The position numbers were made by a program, and so were the translations under genes. Source: Spirogloea muscicola (lineage: Eukaryota; Streptophyta; Zygnematophyceae; Spirogloeales; Spirogloeaceae). Taken from it: 48,872 bases of DNA. The stretch's first letter is position 1; each line of letters begins with the position of its first letter. The stretch covers positions 93,030-141,901 of the forward strand of contig WELB01000095.1 in NCBI GenBank assembly GCA_009602725.1, written 5' to 3'. Positions 10,660 through 21,231 of this stretch are shown here, one piece after another. The notes below the pieces were generated by a model. It had not been told where the DNA came from. It ran no database searches and was given only the letters and a program-made list of their open reading frames with translations.

Positions 10660-11035
10660 ATAAAAGAGGGATACTGATCTCGGGGGTACTAAGAGCGCCT
10701 TGGCTGCCTAGCCTGTGGCTCCGTCATGAACACCTGTATGCATCTGGCTGGCTTTCACAGCCGCTCTTTTATTATCAGCAGCCGAACCCCAAATAAAGAA
10801 GCAAATACACTCCGAGGCAAAAGCAATTGCAAAGAGTGGCGCTACACAAAGCGCTGCCCAATGCAAGAGGGCTGGGCAGGGGCGCCCGCGCTAGGGCGCT
10901 GGGTAGGGCAAAGCGCGCATCGAAGTGCTACCGCGCAGCTCCACACGTTGCACCTAGACTTAGACAAGACGAGCTAGAAGAAAGAGCTCGCCCATTGAGG
11001 ACAGGGGCTGGAACAGCCAGCCCAAAAAAGAATGA
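10660..11035 (+). mobile_element. Non-LTR element 3' tails (two fragments)
   Basis: From 10683 the sequence matches the 3' tail following the LTRGY stop of the element at 30943-31180. It has GGGGGTACTAAG, then GGCTCCGTCATGAACACC and CTGGCTGGCTTTCACAGCCGC. At 10985-11035 a reverse-oriented tail of the other subfamily is present (GAGCTCGCCCATTGAGG...CCAGCCCAAAAAAG). No coding part is preserved. Confidence 0.65.
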
Positions 11036-11399
11036 GCAGAGTACAAGAAGCCCAAGAAGAGCTAGCACTTCTTCTTCGTGCTTGCCCACAATGCTTGCTC
11101 CTTGAAGGCCACTGCCGCTGGCCATCTTGGACTGCTGCCCTCGTCTGTCAACCGCAGCACTCTGGTGACCGAAGAGAGAGGGAAAGAATGCGGCTGCTAT
11201 CAGTAAACGAGGGGCCGTGAAAGCCAGCCAGGTGCATACGGAGGGTACTTATAATGAGAGTGGCGGAGCCACGAGCGACAAAGTAGACGATACTGTTGTA
11301 GCCTTTTGCACTCGCCAGCATCAGCTTTGTGCCCTTAGGCTGCTCATCTGCCAAACAATGGCTCCCCGTGGTGTCCGACAGGCATCTAGCATGCCCGGG

Positions 11400-12884
11400 C
11401 ATTGCCCCCCGGTTTCACAGACACCCCTGAATGGCCTCAACATCCTTGGAATCTCTTGGTTACCGTCGTCTGTGTCAAAGCAGCTGCAGACATGCCTGCA
11501 AGACCACCTGAAGCCATTGACGCACCTCTCCAGCCATCAGGGACATGCAGTTGGCACTTAATATGATCACAGTTTGCACGTGCTGCGCCCGTGACTCACC
11601 GTCCAAGCTCTCCCTCCCTTTTCAAAAACTCAGACTGCCTTACCGTCCTTTGCTGCCGAGGTAATGGCGAGAGCTTTAGGGGCCCCTATTCAAAGACCCT
11701 GCCTCGTTGATGGCCCTGCACCTGGCTTTTCTCCCGAGCAGCAAGATGGCGGCCGCTGTTGTACCGTCCTTGCTTGGCAGCTGGGCCTAGGTGACACTTT
11801 CCACCCTTTCTGCATTGGGCGCCGCCCCTTGGAGGTGGAGGAAGGCTCCTTGGCATTCCAAGTTCAATTGAGGAGCATCCGGGAGTCAGCACTCGGCTCC
11901 TTCCCGTCCCTACAACCCCTCCTCACCCCATTCTCAGCGCTTGCTCAAGCACCAGACAAAGCGGCACAGGCCAGACTCGTTGCGGCAGTTGAGGACGAGC
12001 GTCGCAAGGCGTTGAGGACGATGCCGGATATCAAGACCAATCCAAGGAGTCTGGCACGTCTCACATCGCTCGCAACGCCTGGGGCAACGGATTGGCTCAC
12101 CACACACGCAATCCACAACGCTTTCAAAATCAGCCCTGAAGCATTCCGGACGCTTCTCCAGCTGTTCCTGGGCCTGCCCCCGACTTGCCTGATTGGAGTA
12201 ACTCAGTGTGAGTGTGGCTTCCGTACGGAGGGCGGAGACCTAGCCACCCACATGCTGCGGTGTCCCACAGGCCCTGAGGTGGTGGGCGTCCACAATCTCC
12301 TACGGGACGCCCTGGCGGGCTTGATGCGCGACGCCGGCTACCGCGCCATCGTTGAAGTGAGCAATGTAATGCCCATCACCACGGATTCCCAGGGAGGCCA
12401 TCACCGTCGCACCCTGGACATTGTGGGTGTACAACCTGGCGGAGGCCCACGAGCTTTGGTTGATGTGGTGGTGACTGAGGCATACAAGAGTTCCGCTTCC
12501 ACACACATTGCTGGCCACGCAGTGGGAGGTGCTGAGCAGAAAAAGCTCCGACACTACTCAGACTACCCCCGCAGTGACCACCTCCTCCCGGCCGCAATCG
12601 ACACTTTCGGCTGCTTGGGTCCTCGCTTCCATACCCTACTCGAGAACATAGCGAGTCTGGGATATGCACGACGCGAGGATATGCTCCCAGCCCAGATGGG
12701 TATGCCGGCAGCCTATCTGTCATTTCTGCGACGTCGAGTGTCAACCTGTCTGCAACGAGCTCAGGCGTATGCTCTGCATCAGAAAGCTGGTCGAGCCTTA
12801 GCTGCTGGCACAAGAGCTAGTCAATTGCCGTCCGGTATTCGAGCGTCAGCTAGCGACCTCTATGTGCTGACTCGTGGTTACTGA
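11400..12884 (+). mobile_element. Non-LTR retrotransposon 3' portion: RT thumb remnant, zinc knuckle and restriction-endonuclease-like domain
   Basis: The open frame 11664-12884 (406 codons) is the longest intact copy of the repeated element in this window. It contains a C-x-C-x11-H-x3-C zinc knuckle (around residue 182), then an N-terminal helix region (VGVHNLLRDAL). Next comes a PD-(D/E)xK-like core, RRTLDIVGV followed about 12 residues later by ALVDVVVTEAYK. It ends SDLYVLTRGY. This order (RT, CCHC, RLE) is that of RLE-type non-LTR elements such as R2-like and Dualen-like families. Upstream, 11400-11560 encodes a piece similar to the RT thumb (GLNILGIS...LTHLSSHQ) in another frame, so the 5' part is frameshifted and truncated. 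No reverse transcriptase YxDD core is present, so it is not autonomous. Confidence 0.72.
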
Positions 12885-13290
12885 GCGGGTCAGCTTAGCA
12901 GCAGGTGACGTACATTTGTCCAATGTGCTTGCCTTTGTACTTGGCCACACATGGCCTCCCCATCTCTTTATATACACGCATTCTTGGAGCTGGTGATGGC
13001 AGGCGTGGAGACGCGCACCCACCTCTTTCAGGCTGCCCCGCGCGACTCCAATATCTGCTGCAGGCCCACGTGACTGTGGAAGGCGTGGCCATTTCTTCGA
13101 CCAAGTGCATACTGCTGAATCCAAGCCACAGTACATGCTCAAGGTAAGGAAGGCAGCCTGCCAGGAGGAGATGTGGCTCCTTCAACGGAGCGAGGGCTGT
13201 GAAAGCCCAGCCCAGCAGGATTGGACAAGATCGGTTGGGCAGAACGGCGCTACAACCACACAGGAAGGATCAGCTCTTTCGATTTAAGGC
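12885..13290. other. Intergenic, nothing recognised
   Basis: The region follows the retroelement stop. It contains a reverse-type tail motif near 13185-13215 (GGGCTGTGAAAGCCCAGCCC) but no domain-bearing frame. Confidence 0.45.
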
Positions 13291-13510
13291 AATGGCTGTC
13301 AGTTAAAGGAAAATACAAGGTTCAAAAAGGCCGGAAGGCGCAAAAAGCACGAAACTGCTCTCCATGGCTACTGCGTGGGGGCGCTTAATATCCTGCAGTC
13401 AGCAAGTGCAGATCAGAACATCCAGAGAGCGGAAAAGCGTCGCCCATCAGACTGGTAGCCCCTGTCGAAACCCGAAGGCAGCAGCCTAGGCGCGGATTGA
13501 ACTACCCCGG
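13290..13510 (-). mobile_element. Non-LTR element terminal relic
   Basis: On the minus strand the sequence around 13380-13415 reads SDLHLLTAGY followed by a stop, matching the conserved end of the element family (SDLxxLTRGY). The 3' tail follows towards 13290 (GCGCCTTCCGGCC and the partial GGCTG stem). An AAAF/AAAS-like stretch precedes it near 13490. Only the last few tens of codons remain. Confidence 0.6.
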
Positions 13511-13642
13511 CTGAGAAATAGGGTTTGGTTGAAGGGTACATGCAAGTGTCGCTAGTTATTTGCTCCCCACATCAGAGTTAAAAATAGCAAATTGAGACTT
13601 GAGCCTCAATTACTTATCAATCAGAGTCATATCATTCGAGTC

Positions 13643-15567
13643 CTAGTATCTAGATCGATGGACTCGATATGTAGACAACTTTGTCGAATCTATTTTTCCC
13701 CAATTGAGTCCCCACTTTCCATCTAAATTTTCAAGATGCACTTTTGCATACACCTGACCTCGCGGAGCATGTCTTATTGCCAAGGGATCCATCGCTTCCA
13801 AAGACACTAGCTTGGGGCAATTTATAACTCTAATATAGTCAAGTTGGGGGCACGATTTGAGAAGATCAAGGATGGCTTTCTTGTTCATGTACTCGCAATC
13901 GCTAAAGTGAACTTCTTGCAATTGCGGGGACGCCCTCGCTAGTGCAGCCAAGTCTTGCTGATGCACGCTCTGGTAACAGCTGAGCTTTCTTAGGGTACCA
14001 CGTGAAGGACAAGTCCATGGAAGCACCTTGTAGTGCAACCGATAGAAGGCACCAATTTCCAACGTCACCAGTCGGCTGCATCCGGCCAGTGATGAAGCGA
14101 AAGACTCGCCTACTTGACGAGAGGAAAGCTGCAGCGAAGTCAGGTTGGGGCACCATGTACCAAATTCCTTGAAGTCGACCGTTGGCCCAACGCATAGGAA
14201 ACGACTCTTCAGGGAGCGAAGAGATATCTTGGCGGGTAGCGCTTGCATGGCACCGACCATCTCGCACCTTTCCAAGCTCAAGTGTTCCAATCGGGGGGCG
14301 TTGACTAAGAATGCTGCAAAGGATGTCAATTTCAGGTGGCATCCATTCATTGTCAATGTTACAAGTGCTGGCGTTGCTGGACACGGTTCGAAAGGGTCTG
14401 GCCTGCTGATATCTGACTTTGCGTCGTGGTCAGCGTGCACATGTAGATCATGCAACTGCGGGCAGGATGAAGCCAGGGTTGCCATGGCAGTAATAGTAAG
14501 AGTCGCATCATCGGGCATGTGTAGCTCCACTTCTTCCAATCGTGATATGTTGAAATCTCCACTTCGTTGGGGCTGTAACCATTGGTTGCTCCAGCTTTGA
14601 TGTAGCTGCAGCCTCCTCAGCTCACAGCATGCTATTATAAGTGCGTGGGCCCATTGCACAGAAAGATTGCTGCAATCCTGCACTCTGATGTCCTGCAGCA
14701 AGGGGCAACCCAAAGCCAACTGTCTGATGCCAGCGTCTGTGATGCTGCACCGATTTCTGATGTGGAATCTACGAAGCTGGGGCATATGATTGGCAATTGA
14801 CTCCAAGCCAGCATCAGACACACGAGCTGGCTGCTGAAAGTCTCTGAAGAATCGCAGCTCGAGCTCTGTGAGTTGCTGACAAGATGCAGCAATGATGTGT
14901 AGATCTGCATCTGCATGAAGTGTGAGGTGATCAGAGTCAGCACTTGCGAACACCTGCCACTGAACGAGGTAGAGCTCAATGGAAGATTGTAGTTATTGAC
15001 AACAGTAGCGGTATTAAGCAAGATTGGGCAGCATACTGGCAGGAAAAGGTGTTTACCTGCATCTGGCGTCATTAACAGGGCGAGGCTCTCGAGTGCCGTG
15101 AAGCTGGCAATGTCAGCTAGTGGCACGATGAGGCCTGTGAATGCAAATTCTATTGAAAGCTCTCGCACTACGTTGCTGAGCATGTGGAGGGCCTGGAGTC
15201 TGCGCTCGATCGCTGCATTTTCACCCTTCAGCCTGATTCGTAAATCGCTGAGCGTCGATATTTCCGACAGGAGGCAAAGTCGTCGTCAGGCACATCTTGG
15301 ACATGTCCCCAAGCCTCGAGTTGAAGACTCAGATGCGACAGCGCAGGGAAAGCGGCGGCCAGGGCGCGGCCGAGGACCGCCGGCTCCTCCCCCTTGGCGT
15401 GATAACGACACCCGGTCCCACAGGCACACCTCCGTGATGGACGATTTGGCCAGGCGGCGCCACCGGCGACAGACGCGCACGATGGTGGCCCAGGCTGGCG
15501 GGGCGTAGGGCCTGGCGGCGGCGCGGGCCAGCACCGCCAGCAGGCACTCGTCCGGCAGGCGGTCCAT
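13643..15567 (-). CDS. F-box/LRR protein, locus A (two exons; exon 1 carries two compensating frameshifts)
   Basis: Exon 1 is 15567-15057 and exon 2 is 14910-13643. The ATG context GCCGCC-ATG and MDRLPDECL match the paralogues. Exon 1 encodes the F-box (LPDECLLAVLARAA, then CRRWRRLAK) and exon 2 about 420 residues of cysteine-type LRRs (GIRQLALGCPLLQDI, CPNLTSL), ending STYRVHRSRY. Such proteins are usually substrate adaptors of SCF ubiquitin ligases; this role is inferred from the family. Between roughly 15400 and 15270 the homologous sequence (EEPAVLGRALAAAFPAL) lies in another frame, and the original frame returns afterwards (LSNVVRELS). The ATG frame stops at 15286 if no correction occurs. 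Exon 2 is fully intact, so either two indels are assembly errors or the gene is newly broken. Confidence 0.65.
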
Positions 15568-16289
15568 GGCGGCGGAGTCATGAAATATCCCGTCGGTGGC
15601 TTATTCATGTTGGTCTGACAAGACATGTGAGGTGGCACGACACGCGGACGACTGAGACACGTCACCTATCCAATACTGTAAACCAGAATTCGCAAACACA
15701 GCACCTCTAGCTCAACTCAGGTCGCGTAAGTGTGGATTTGTCTTTGGAACTATCGATTGCACATCAACAGGCCAACCCCATCCAATCTCAACCACTCAAA
15801 CACCCGTGCGTATCTGCCGCTGGACCGTAGATTTGGTATCCGAGAGGCAGCCCCAGCCTACCGCCCGAAACCGCTCAAAAGGCCTCGAAGCGAAGCCGAA
15901 AAGCCCTTAAAGCCCGCTCTGATGGGGATGACCCACCTTGACGAGCGAAGGCGGGTACCGGCCAGGCTAGCGGCGGGTAAAAGTGAGAGGGTGAGGTAAT
16001 AGCAATCCCAGGCTACACTGGCCTTGGGGATTAAGGGTGGAGGGGTAAGGTCGGAAATAGCGGTCTCAGGCTACACTGGCCTTGGGATCGAGGCTGGAGG
16101 GAGGAGCCAAATGGGCCAAAGCTCCTGCTCCAAAGAGAGAAGGCGCGCGGTGCGCATTAAAGCGAGGCCAATTCAAGCCATTACATTGTTCAGGCAGAAA
16201 AAGAAAACAGAACATTTTCCGACCCAAGATAAGTGAGCGGAGGGCTGGGACAGAGTAGTTCACTCGGTCCAGTTTCCTTCTTTGAGCCG
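15568..16289. other. Upstream intergenic region of locus A
   Basis: No gene recognised. It contains two copies of a short direct repeat, CAGGCTACACTGGCCTTGGG, at about 16010 and 16068. Promoter elements of locus A would lie just above 15567, but no clear TATA box is visible. Confidence 0.4.
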
Positions 16290-16400
16290 ACTTGCCGCCG
16301 CCGCCGCCGCCGTCGCCGCCGTCGCTGCTGTTGTCGTCGCTGCCATTGTCGCTGCCGTCGTCGCTGCTGCTGTCGTCGTCGCTGTCCCCGCCGCCGCTGA
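16290..16400. repeat. GCC/GTC trinucleotide low-complexity repeat
   Basis: A run of GCC, GTC and GCT triplets is open in several frames and yields poly-Ala, poly-Pro or Asp/Ser/Gly-rich translations. None of these connects to a recognisable domain, so it is annotated as simple sequence, not a gene. Confidence 0.7.
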
Positions 16401-16607
16401 ACAACCAGCGGACATCGAGCGAGCGCTCCGGACGTGCCAGGAAGGTACGGGCTGGCGCATTAGGTCGCTCTGCTTGAGGAGCCTTCTACCGGTGAACTCT
16501 GTTAACCGGTACGTAAACCGGTACTTTGACAAGACACACGTGATCTTGTTTCATCCCCATCCATTGTATTGACTGCATCTTCGTGAGCATTCTGTACTGA
16601 CCTAAGA

Positions 16608-16747
16608 CCCTTCATTGGGCGTGAGACTGTTCAGTCCGAAGTCCCTTCGTTGGGCGTGATACTGTTCGGTCCGAAGTCCCTTAATTGGGCGTGATACTGT
16701 TCAGTCCGAAGTCCCTTCATTGGGCGTGATACTGGTTCTGTCCGAGC
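16608..16747. repeat. 35-bp tandem repeat, four copies
   Basis: Units start at 16608, 16643, 16678 and 16713 (CCCTTCATTGGGCGTGATAC..., ending TCAGTCCGAAGT). They differ by a few substitutions, and the last copy diverges at its 3' end. A partial fifth unit (CCGTAGTAGGGCG) follows. The motif was not seen elsewhere in the window. Confidence 0.88.
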
Positions 16748-17239
16748 CCGTAGTAGGGCGTTCTCAATTCCGTTACTATTTCAAAGACCGATACCGACAC
16801 TGAAACTGTTACGGTGACGGCTATTGGCCGTCAGTTTCGGATCTAGTCCTTGCATCGCTATCATTGCTTGGTGTTTCAGCTGCCTCTATACTTAAACTGG
16901 AAATCATCCGTCACAAGCTCCAGTTACCTTCTCATTCCGCTACTATTCTATCTATCTTATTCCAAAGCAAGTAATGCCCGTGTTTTTGGTTTACCATTTC
17001 TTTACACAATGTTTGGCGTTGCCGGTCACGTGGATTCAATGTTGTCACCTGCATTTCACACACATCTCTCCTATCGACGTCAACTAGCAACCGACACCAT
17101 GTAGCACGACAGCGGGCCTCATCGCGCAGGGGCCGACGCCGAGCCGCCGGCTGCAGCGACTCGACTGCGGAGGCGGGTAAATGCAGAGGAGAGAAGAAGG
17201 AGGGGAGGCCCGCGGTGCGCATGATATTGAAAGGGAGGC
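16748..17239. other. Intergenic, nothing recognised
   Basis: A mixed-composition region without domain-bearing open frames. It may be promoter or repeat debris. Confidence 0.4.
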
Positions 17240-17560
17240 CAATGAAGAAGGAGAACCAGCTTTCCCCTCAGCTCATCTGACTTCCTACTGCTGACACGGG
17301 GGTACTAAGGGCCGATTCACACCGGAAAGGGACGGCTGCGGCCGAGGGGTACGTGTCGCGCGGTCTTTGTCAATGCTCGAGGTCACAAACTTGCCAATGC
17401 AAGGTCATCCAAGGCCAATTGGCGTTCGTCCGTCCCGGTGTGAATTGGCCCTCAGAGCGCCCTGTTTGCCTAGCCTTAGGCTCCGTCATGAACACCTGTA
17501 TGCATCTGGCTGGCCTTTTAAAGCCGCTCTTTTTATATGAGCAGCCGCTTTCGTTCTTTC
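17240..17560 (+). mobile_element. Non-LTR element 3' end, interrupted by a MITE
   Basis: The plus strand at 17273-17308 reads SSDFLLLTRGY and a TAA stop, identical in protein to the end of the element at 30943. The MITE (17309-17451) follows immediately. The element tail then resumes with GAGCGCCCTG, GGCTCCGTCATGAACACC and GGCTGGCC...AAAGCCGC. Comparison with the uninterrupted copies near 10683 and 30960 defines the insertion. Confidence 0.75.
17309..17451. mobile_element. Tourist-like (PIF/Harbinger) MITE, 143 bp
   Basis: The terminal inverted repeats are GGGCCGATTCACACCGG at the left and, inverted, GGGCCAATTCACACCGG at the right (16 of 17 match). The flanks are TAA on the left and TCA on the right, consistent with a 3-bp TWA-like target duplication with one change. 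The empty site exists in two other copies of the host repeat, at 10683 and 30960. Length, GGGCC termini and 3-bp target site fit Tourist-like non-autonomous elements. It inserted at the stop codon of a retroelement relic. Confidence 0.75.
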
Positions 17561-18335
17561 CAAGGTATGGCTGTCAGAGGCCGGTCCACAATTCAACAAG
17601 GCCTAAACGGACCGGAAGGCGCAAAACCACGAATCTCCACTATTTTGCCTCTGCAGAAGTCATGGACTCCATGACTTCTGCCATTGACAAAGGAGCAGGG
17701 GCCGCGGGCTATGAAAGGCCAGCCCAAATGGACTGATCAAGGTTAGAAGGGGCCCACAAATTTAGGTCACACCCTGAATCACACAGCTATGCAAGTACCA
17801 CGAAGGATGGTCGCTTAGCAACCCACAATTAGCAGCTGCGAGTCAGAAAGAGTAGTAGCTGGAAAGCAGTCCCCTTTGCAATTGCCAGAGGCGGCAGCTT
17901 AAGCACGGCCAACTTGCACCTGCAAGGCGTGGCCGTGGACGCTGTGTTGGAATGGACAGGCGGACACAGATACAACTGCACAAGCGAGCCAGCGGCATGG
18001 ATGTCAGCCTGTTCGCCCCGTGCCGCCATTGGGACACCACGCGACGCGGAAGCCGGGTCAGCAGGTCCAGCCACTGAGACCCGAACGCCCCGTGGACGTC
18101 ACTGGTCAGTGGAGGAGACTCGCCAGATTAGGCTTGGCGCACCTGAGTCACCTAGCTTTGGTGCTCTGCAAGATTGGAGGAGATGGTGGGGTAGGTGACG
18201 TGGCAGATTACATTAGGTTGTTCGCTGGTTACGTAGAATCTGAGGTCCAACCAAGAGCAAATTCTTCATTGCTAGTGTGCCTTGTCTTTCTTCTACGATA
18301 TGCCTCATTCTACGAAATGCCTCAGATAGTCTAGG
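17561..18335. other. Intergenic with retroelement tail fragments
   Basis: It contains tail motifs in both orientations (GGCTGTCAGAGGCCGG near 17568, GGGCTATGAAAGGCCAGCCC near 17707). Otherwise there are no supported genes. Open frames at 17829-18198 are short and show no domain. Confidence 0.45.
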
Positions 18336-18339
18336 TCAC

Positions 18340-20240
18340 CTGAAACTCTGTATGCAGAATGAATTAACGATCCATGACTTCAGGTTGTGTTCTGATCATC
18401 ATGGTGATGTCTGTGGAGGATGTACATTAAGCAGATGCATCAATTTCTCTGCATCAATTTCTTTTGCTACTATACTTCAAGAGTTGGTCAACCACGAAAC
18501 CTGTGGACCTATGCAGGTTATCTCTTTCAGCAGTTGCAGGTACGTCCTATCTATGTTGATGACTACTCATGGTATCTGACTGGTGCCTTCTCAAAGACAC
18601 AAGGTGAGTACTCTAAAATCTAGGAGGAAAATGTGAGAGCTAATTTGTATCTAAGTGGAGGAGATAATAGGGGTAGGTATGTATCCTCGCAATCTGATTA
18701 CATCATGTCTAGTAGTATCCGACAAAGGAGAATGATCTCATACATACAGCAGCAGATTGGAGTGGCAGAGAGGTGAAATTGTGTTACTGTCGGAAGTGCT
18801 CAAATATTGCTTCATTGAGCACATTTTCTCAGCATTTATGGATTGAAGCAGCTTTGGATGCAGTCTACCTTATCATTACTTCTCTAACTCAAACTCCACA
18901 CAAATTGACACCAGCAGAAGCTTCGACCTTGACAAGCAACTGTCACTCCTAAGAACTACCAGTTGTGATGCTTTCGTCCAGGCTTCTATAATACAGGGAC
19001 AGTAATGCCTGATTGTAACCAGTAGCCTTTTCTCTTGCAGGTAACTTCACTAAGCTCCACATTCTGGTTCTACGTAGTAGCATTCCAATCAATCAGCAAC
19101 AGCCTTCTTGCACCACATGTTGAGTCTTTTGGGCTATTTGTAAGCAAGATGGAGTACCTACATCATTGTCTGAAAGAGATGGAAGCACCTTGACTACTTG
19201 TCCGAAAGGGTCACAGACTTCCTTGTTGGTTGGATCGTCTTATCTTTCTTATTGAGGATCGGCAACTCCCTTACCTAGCATTTCTATAACTTTTTCTCCC
19301 AGCTCCTGCACATTAGCTAGTCTTAACTTCGTCATCTCTACATCCATCCAATGAAATCTCTTGATAAGTTTTTGGACGCAATGTGGTTGTTCCTTATGTA
19401 TCTCATCTGCAGTATATCATGTTGTAAGTCTTCTCCAACACAGACCACATCTTCAGTGTCAAGATGTGAAAATGCCGCTTCAGTGGTATATTCTTCTTAG
19501 AAATAACAGTCAGTTTTTGATCACTTTTGCATCTCTGATTGGAAATGATGACAGGTAAGCTTCACAAAGTCGATCATACCCAACAAGTATATCAAGAGCA
19601 CATCTGGGATTAAGGGTTGAAAACGGAATTCAGATGGTTGTCTTGATTGGTTCGATATCAGATTTGTTGCTGAGTCCCATACGCAGAAATGAGGTCTTGA
19701 CTTGCTTGTGTAAGCTTTTTCCGATACTGACACTACATCGATGAGAATGATTCTCTCGATGTAGTGCATCACTTGGTGCATCACTCAAAGCACAGATGCA
19801 TCAAATGGATGTAAGCGTTGCACTTCTATCGGTAATAGAGAAGAAGAGATATATATGCAACAATCTGAGGGTCAAGCTGTGCAGTGGCAGGAGAATGTTG
19901 TTGCAGACTGCAGGAGTCAATCTATGCTCGAACAAGCCCCAAGAGCTTGATAACCATGTAGAATAAATAATGTTTGTTGCAATAAGATCCTTCGAGTGTC
20001 AAGCTGAGTATACTATCTACATAAACATTCAAGTCAGTCCTGAACGCCCTTTCTTTGTACGTTGATCATATGTTGATACCATGCATGGTGCTAAATTCAT
20101 CAAGTTAAAAAATGGAAGTCTGTGGAATATGAGATGCCTAGTCTGAGGAGATCAAAACAGCTGCTCATTTTCGTCAGCAATAAAGCGCATCATGAGGTAT
20201 TTGAAGGGAACCCTAGCAATATGTCTTGTTTATTAGTAGT
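18340..20240 (+). mobile_element. Decayed Ty1/copia retrotransposon pol (integrase to RNase H)
   Basis: Plus-strand motifs appear in the correct copia order across different frames. An integrase zinc-finger end (CGGC, then INFS) lies near 18410. The core follows with IYVDDYSW (first catalytic Asp) near 18550, GGDNRGRYVSS (second Asp region) near 18660, and QQIGVAER (QNGVAER-like) near 18755. Reverse transcriptase remnants are LQESIYARTSPKSL (LYGLKQSPR-like) near 19910 and LSLYVDHML (LYVDDML-like) near 20055. The RNase H/tether segment AIKRIMRYLKGT is near 20180. Many stops and frameshifts are present, no gag is visible and no LTRs were identified. AT content is higher than in the neighbouring genes. 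This is an old, inactive fragment. Confidence 0.8.
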
Positions 20241-20329
20241 CTCTCTCAAAATCTAAACTTTGTATGATTGCTATCTTGCTTGGTGAATTGGCTTGAAAGC
20301 ACCTCGTACTTATCCAAGCTATCCTCGGA

Positions 20330-20760
20330 GTGTTCTGCCTTCCGGGTGCCTCACCAGAATGGCACGCTGGAAGTGTGGGGCTAGCCAGGAGGTTGTGTCT
20401 GACGCTTGTGCCCACATACTGCAGCGCGTACAAGATGAGACATTAACAAGTCACGATGCTCCTTAGAAATTTCCAGGATCCACGAGGTCAGCCACCAGGT
20501 GGCACTGACAGCTTCTCGCAGAAGGCCGTTCAGATGGCCCTGACGGACACCATACGCGCCATCGCCAACCTCATCCAGCACACATATGGTGGAAGCCTGC
20601 AGATCGTTGCTAGATTGTTATCAGGGGACAGCGTCGAAGACAGCCGTCTGGCCACATCAATCGCCAAGGCTGTGTGTCAAAGTGGAGCCAAGACCAAGCA
20701 CGACGAACACTCCCCGAAGAGTGAATGTTTTTTTGTGTATTCAACTATGTTTATGGGGCC
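20330..20760 (+). mobile_element. Decayed non-LTR element fragment (first copy in duplicated unit)
   Basis: It begins CLTRMARWKCGAS (zinc-knuckle remnant) and continues with VGQPPGGTDS-like, LTDTIRAIANLI and DSRLATSIAKA segments, then AKTKHDEHSPK. It aligns base for base over long stretches with 23625-24020 and more loosely with 8490-8930. It is broken by stops. Confidence 0.6.
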
Positions 20761-21231
20761 TGTATCAATCTTGCTGCCACTGCTGGCACAATGCTATCTC
20801 TCAAGGCGACAGGCCACGAGCAGAAGCAGCCAATTTCACATACTTCAAATAGTCTTCTCATTGACCGTATTCGCCTCTTCACTCGCTGCAGCAAGAGCAG
20901 GCATTTACTATGAATCTAGGTATTCAGCGCGCTCTAGCGGCAGCTTCTGCTTTGGTGGGCTACCTCCTTCCCTTTCTTTCCTTCTGGTGTGGCCAACAAT
21001 GGCAGCTATGTGCAACAAACATGCTAGCCTGCATTTAAGTTGCTATGATAGAAGGCTCACAACATCACAAGTAAGCTCCTTGAGCTAAATGACTTCCAGT
21101 CAATGCTACTGTGAGAGGCCATTAGCACGCGGTGATCAACAAAAATGGGTAGAATCAAGTCCAATCATTGCTAGTTCCATGTACCTCAGAAGTATGAGAG
21201 ACATCAACTTTGCTTGAGCCTCAGTTCCATC

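Noticed and set aside
16066-16572. Asp/Ser- or Ala-rich open frames over the GCC/GTC triplet run
   Set aside because: Open in several frames because of simple sequence. The flanks show no domain and no splice partner.
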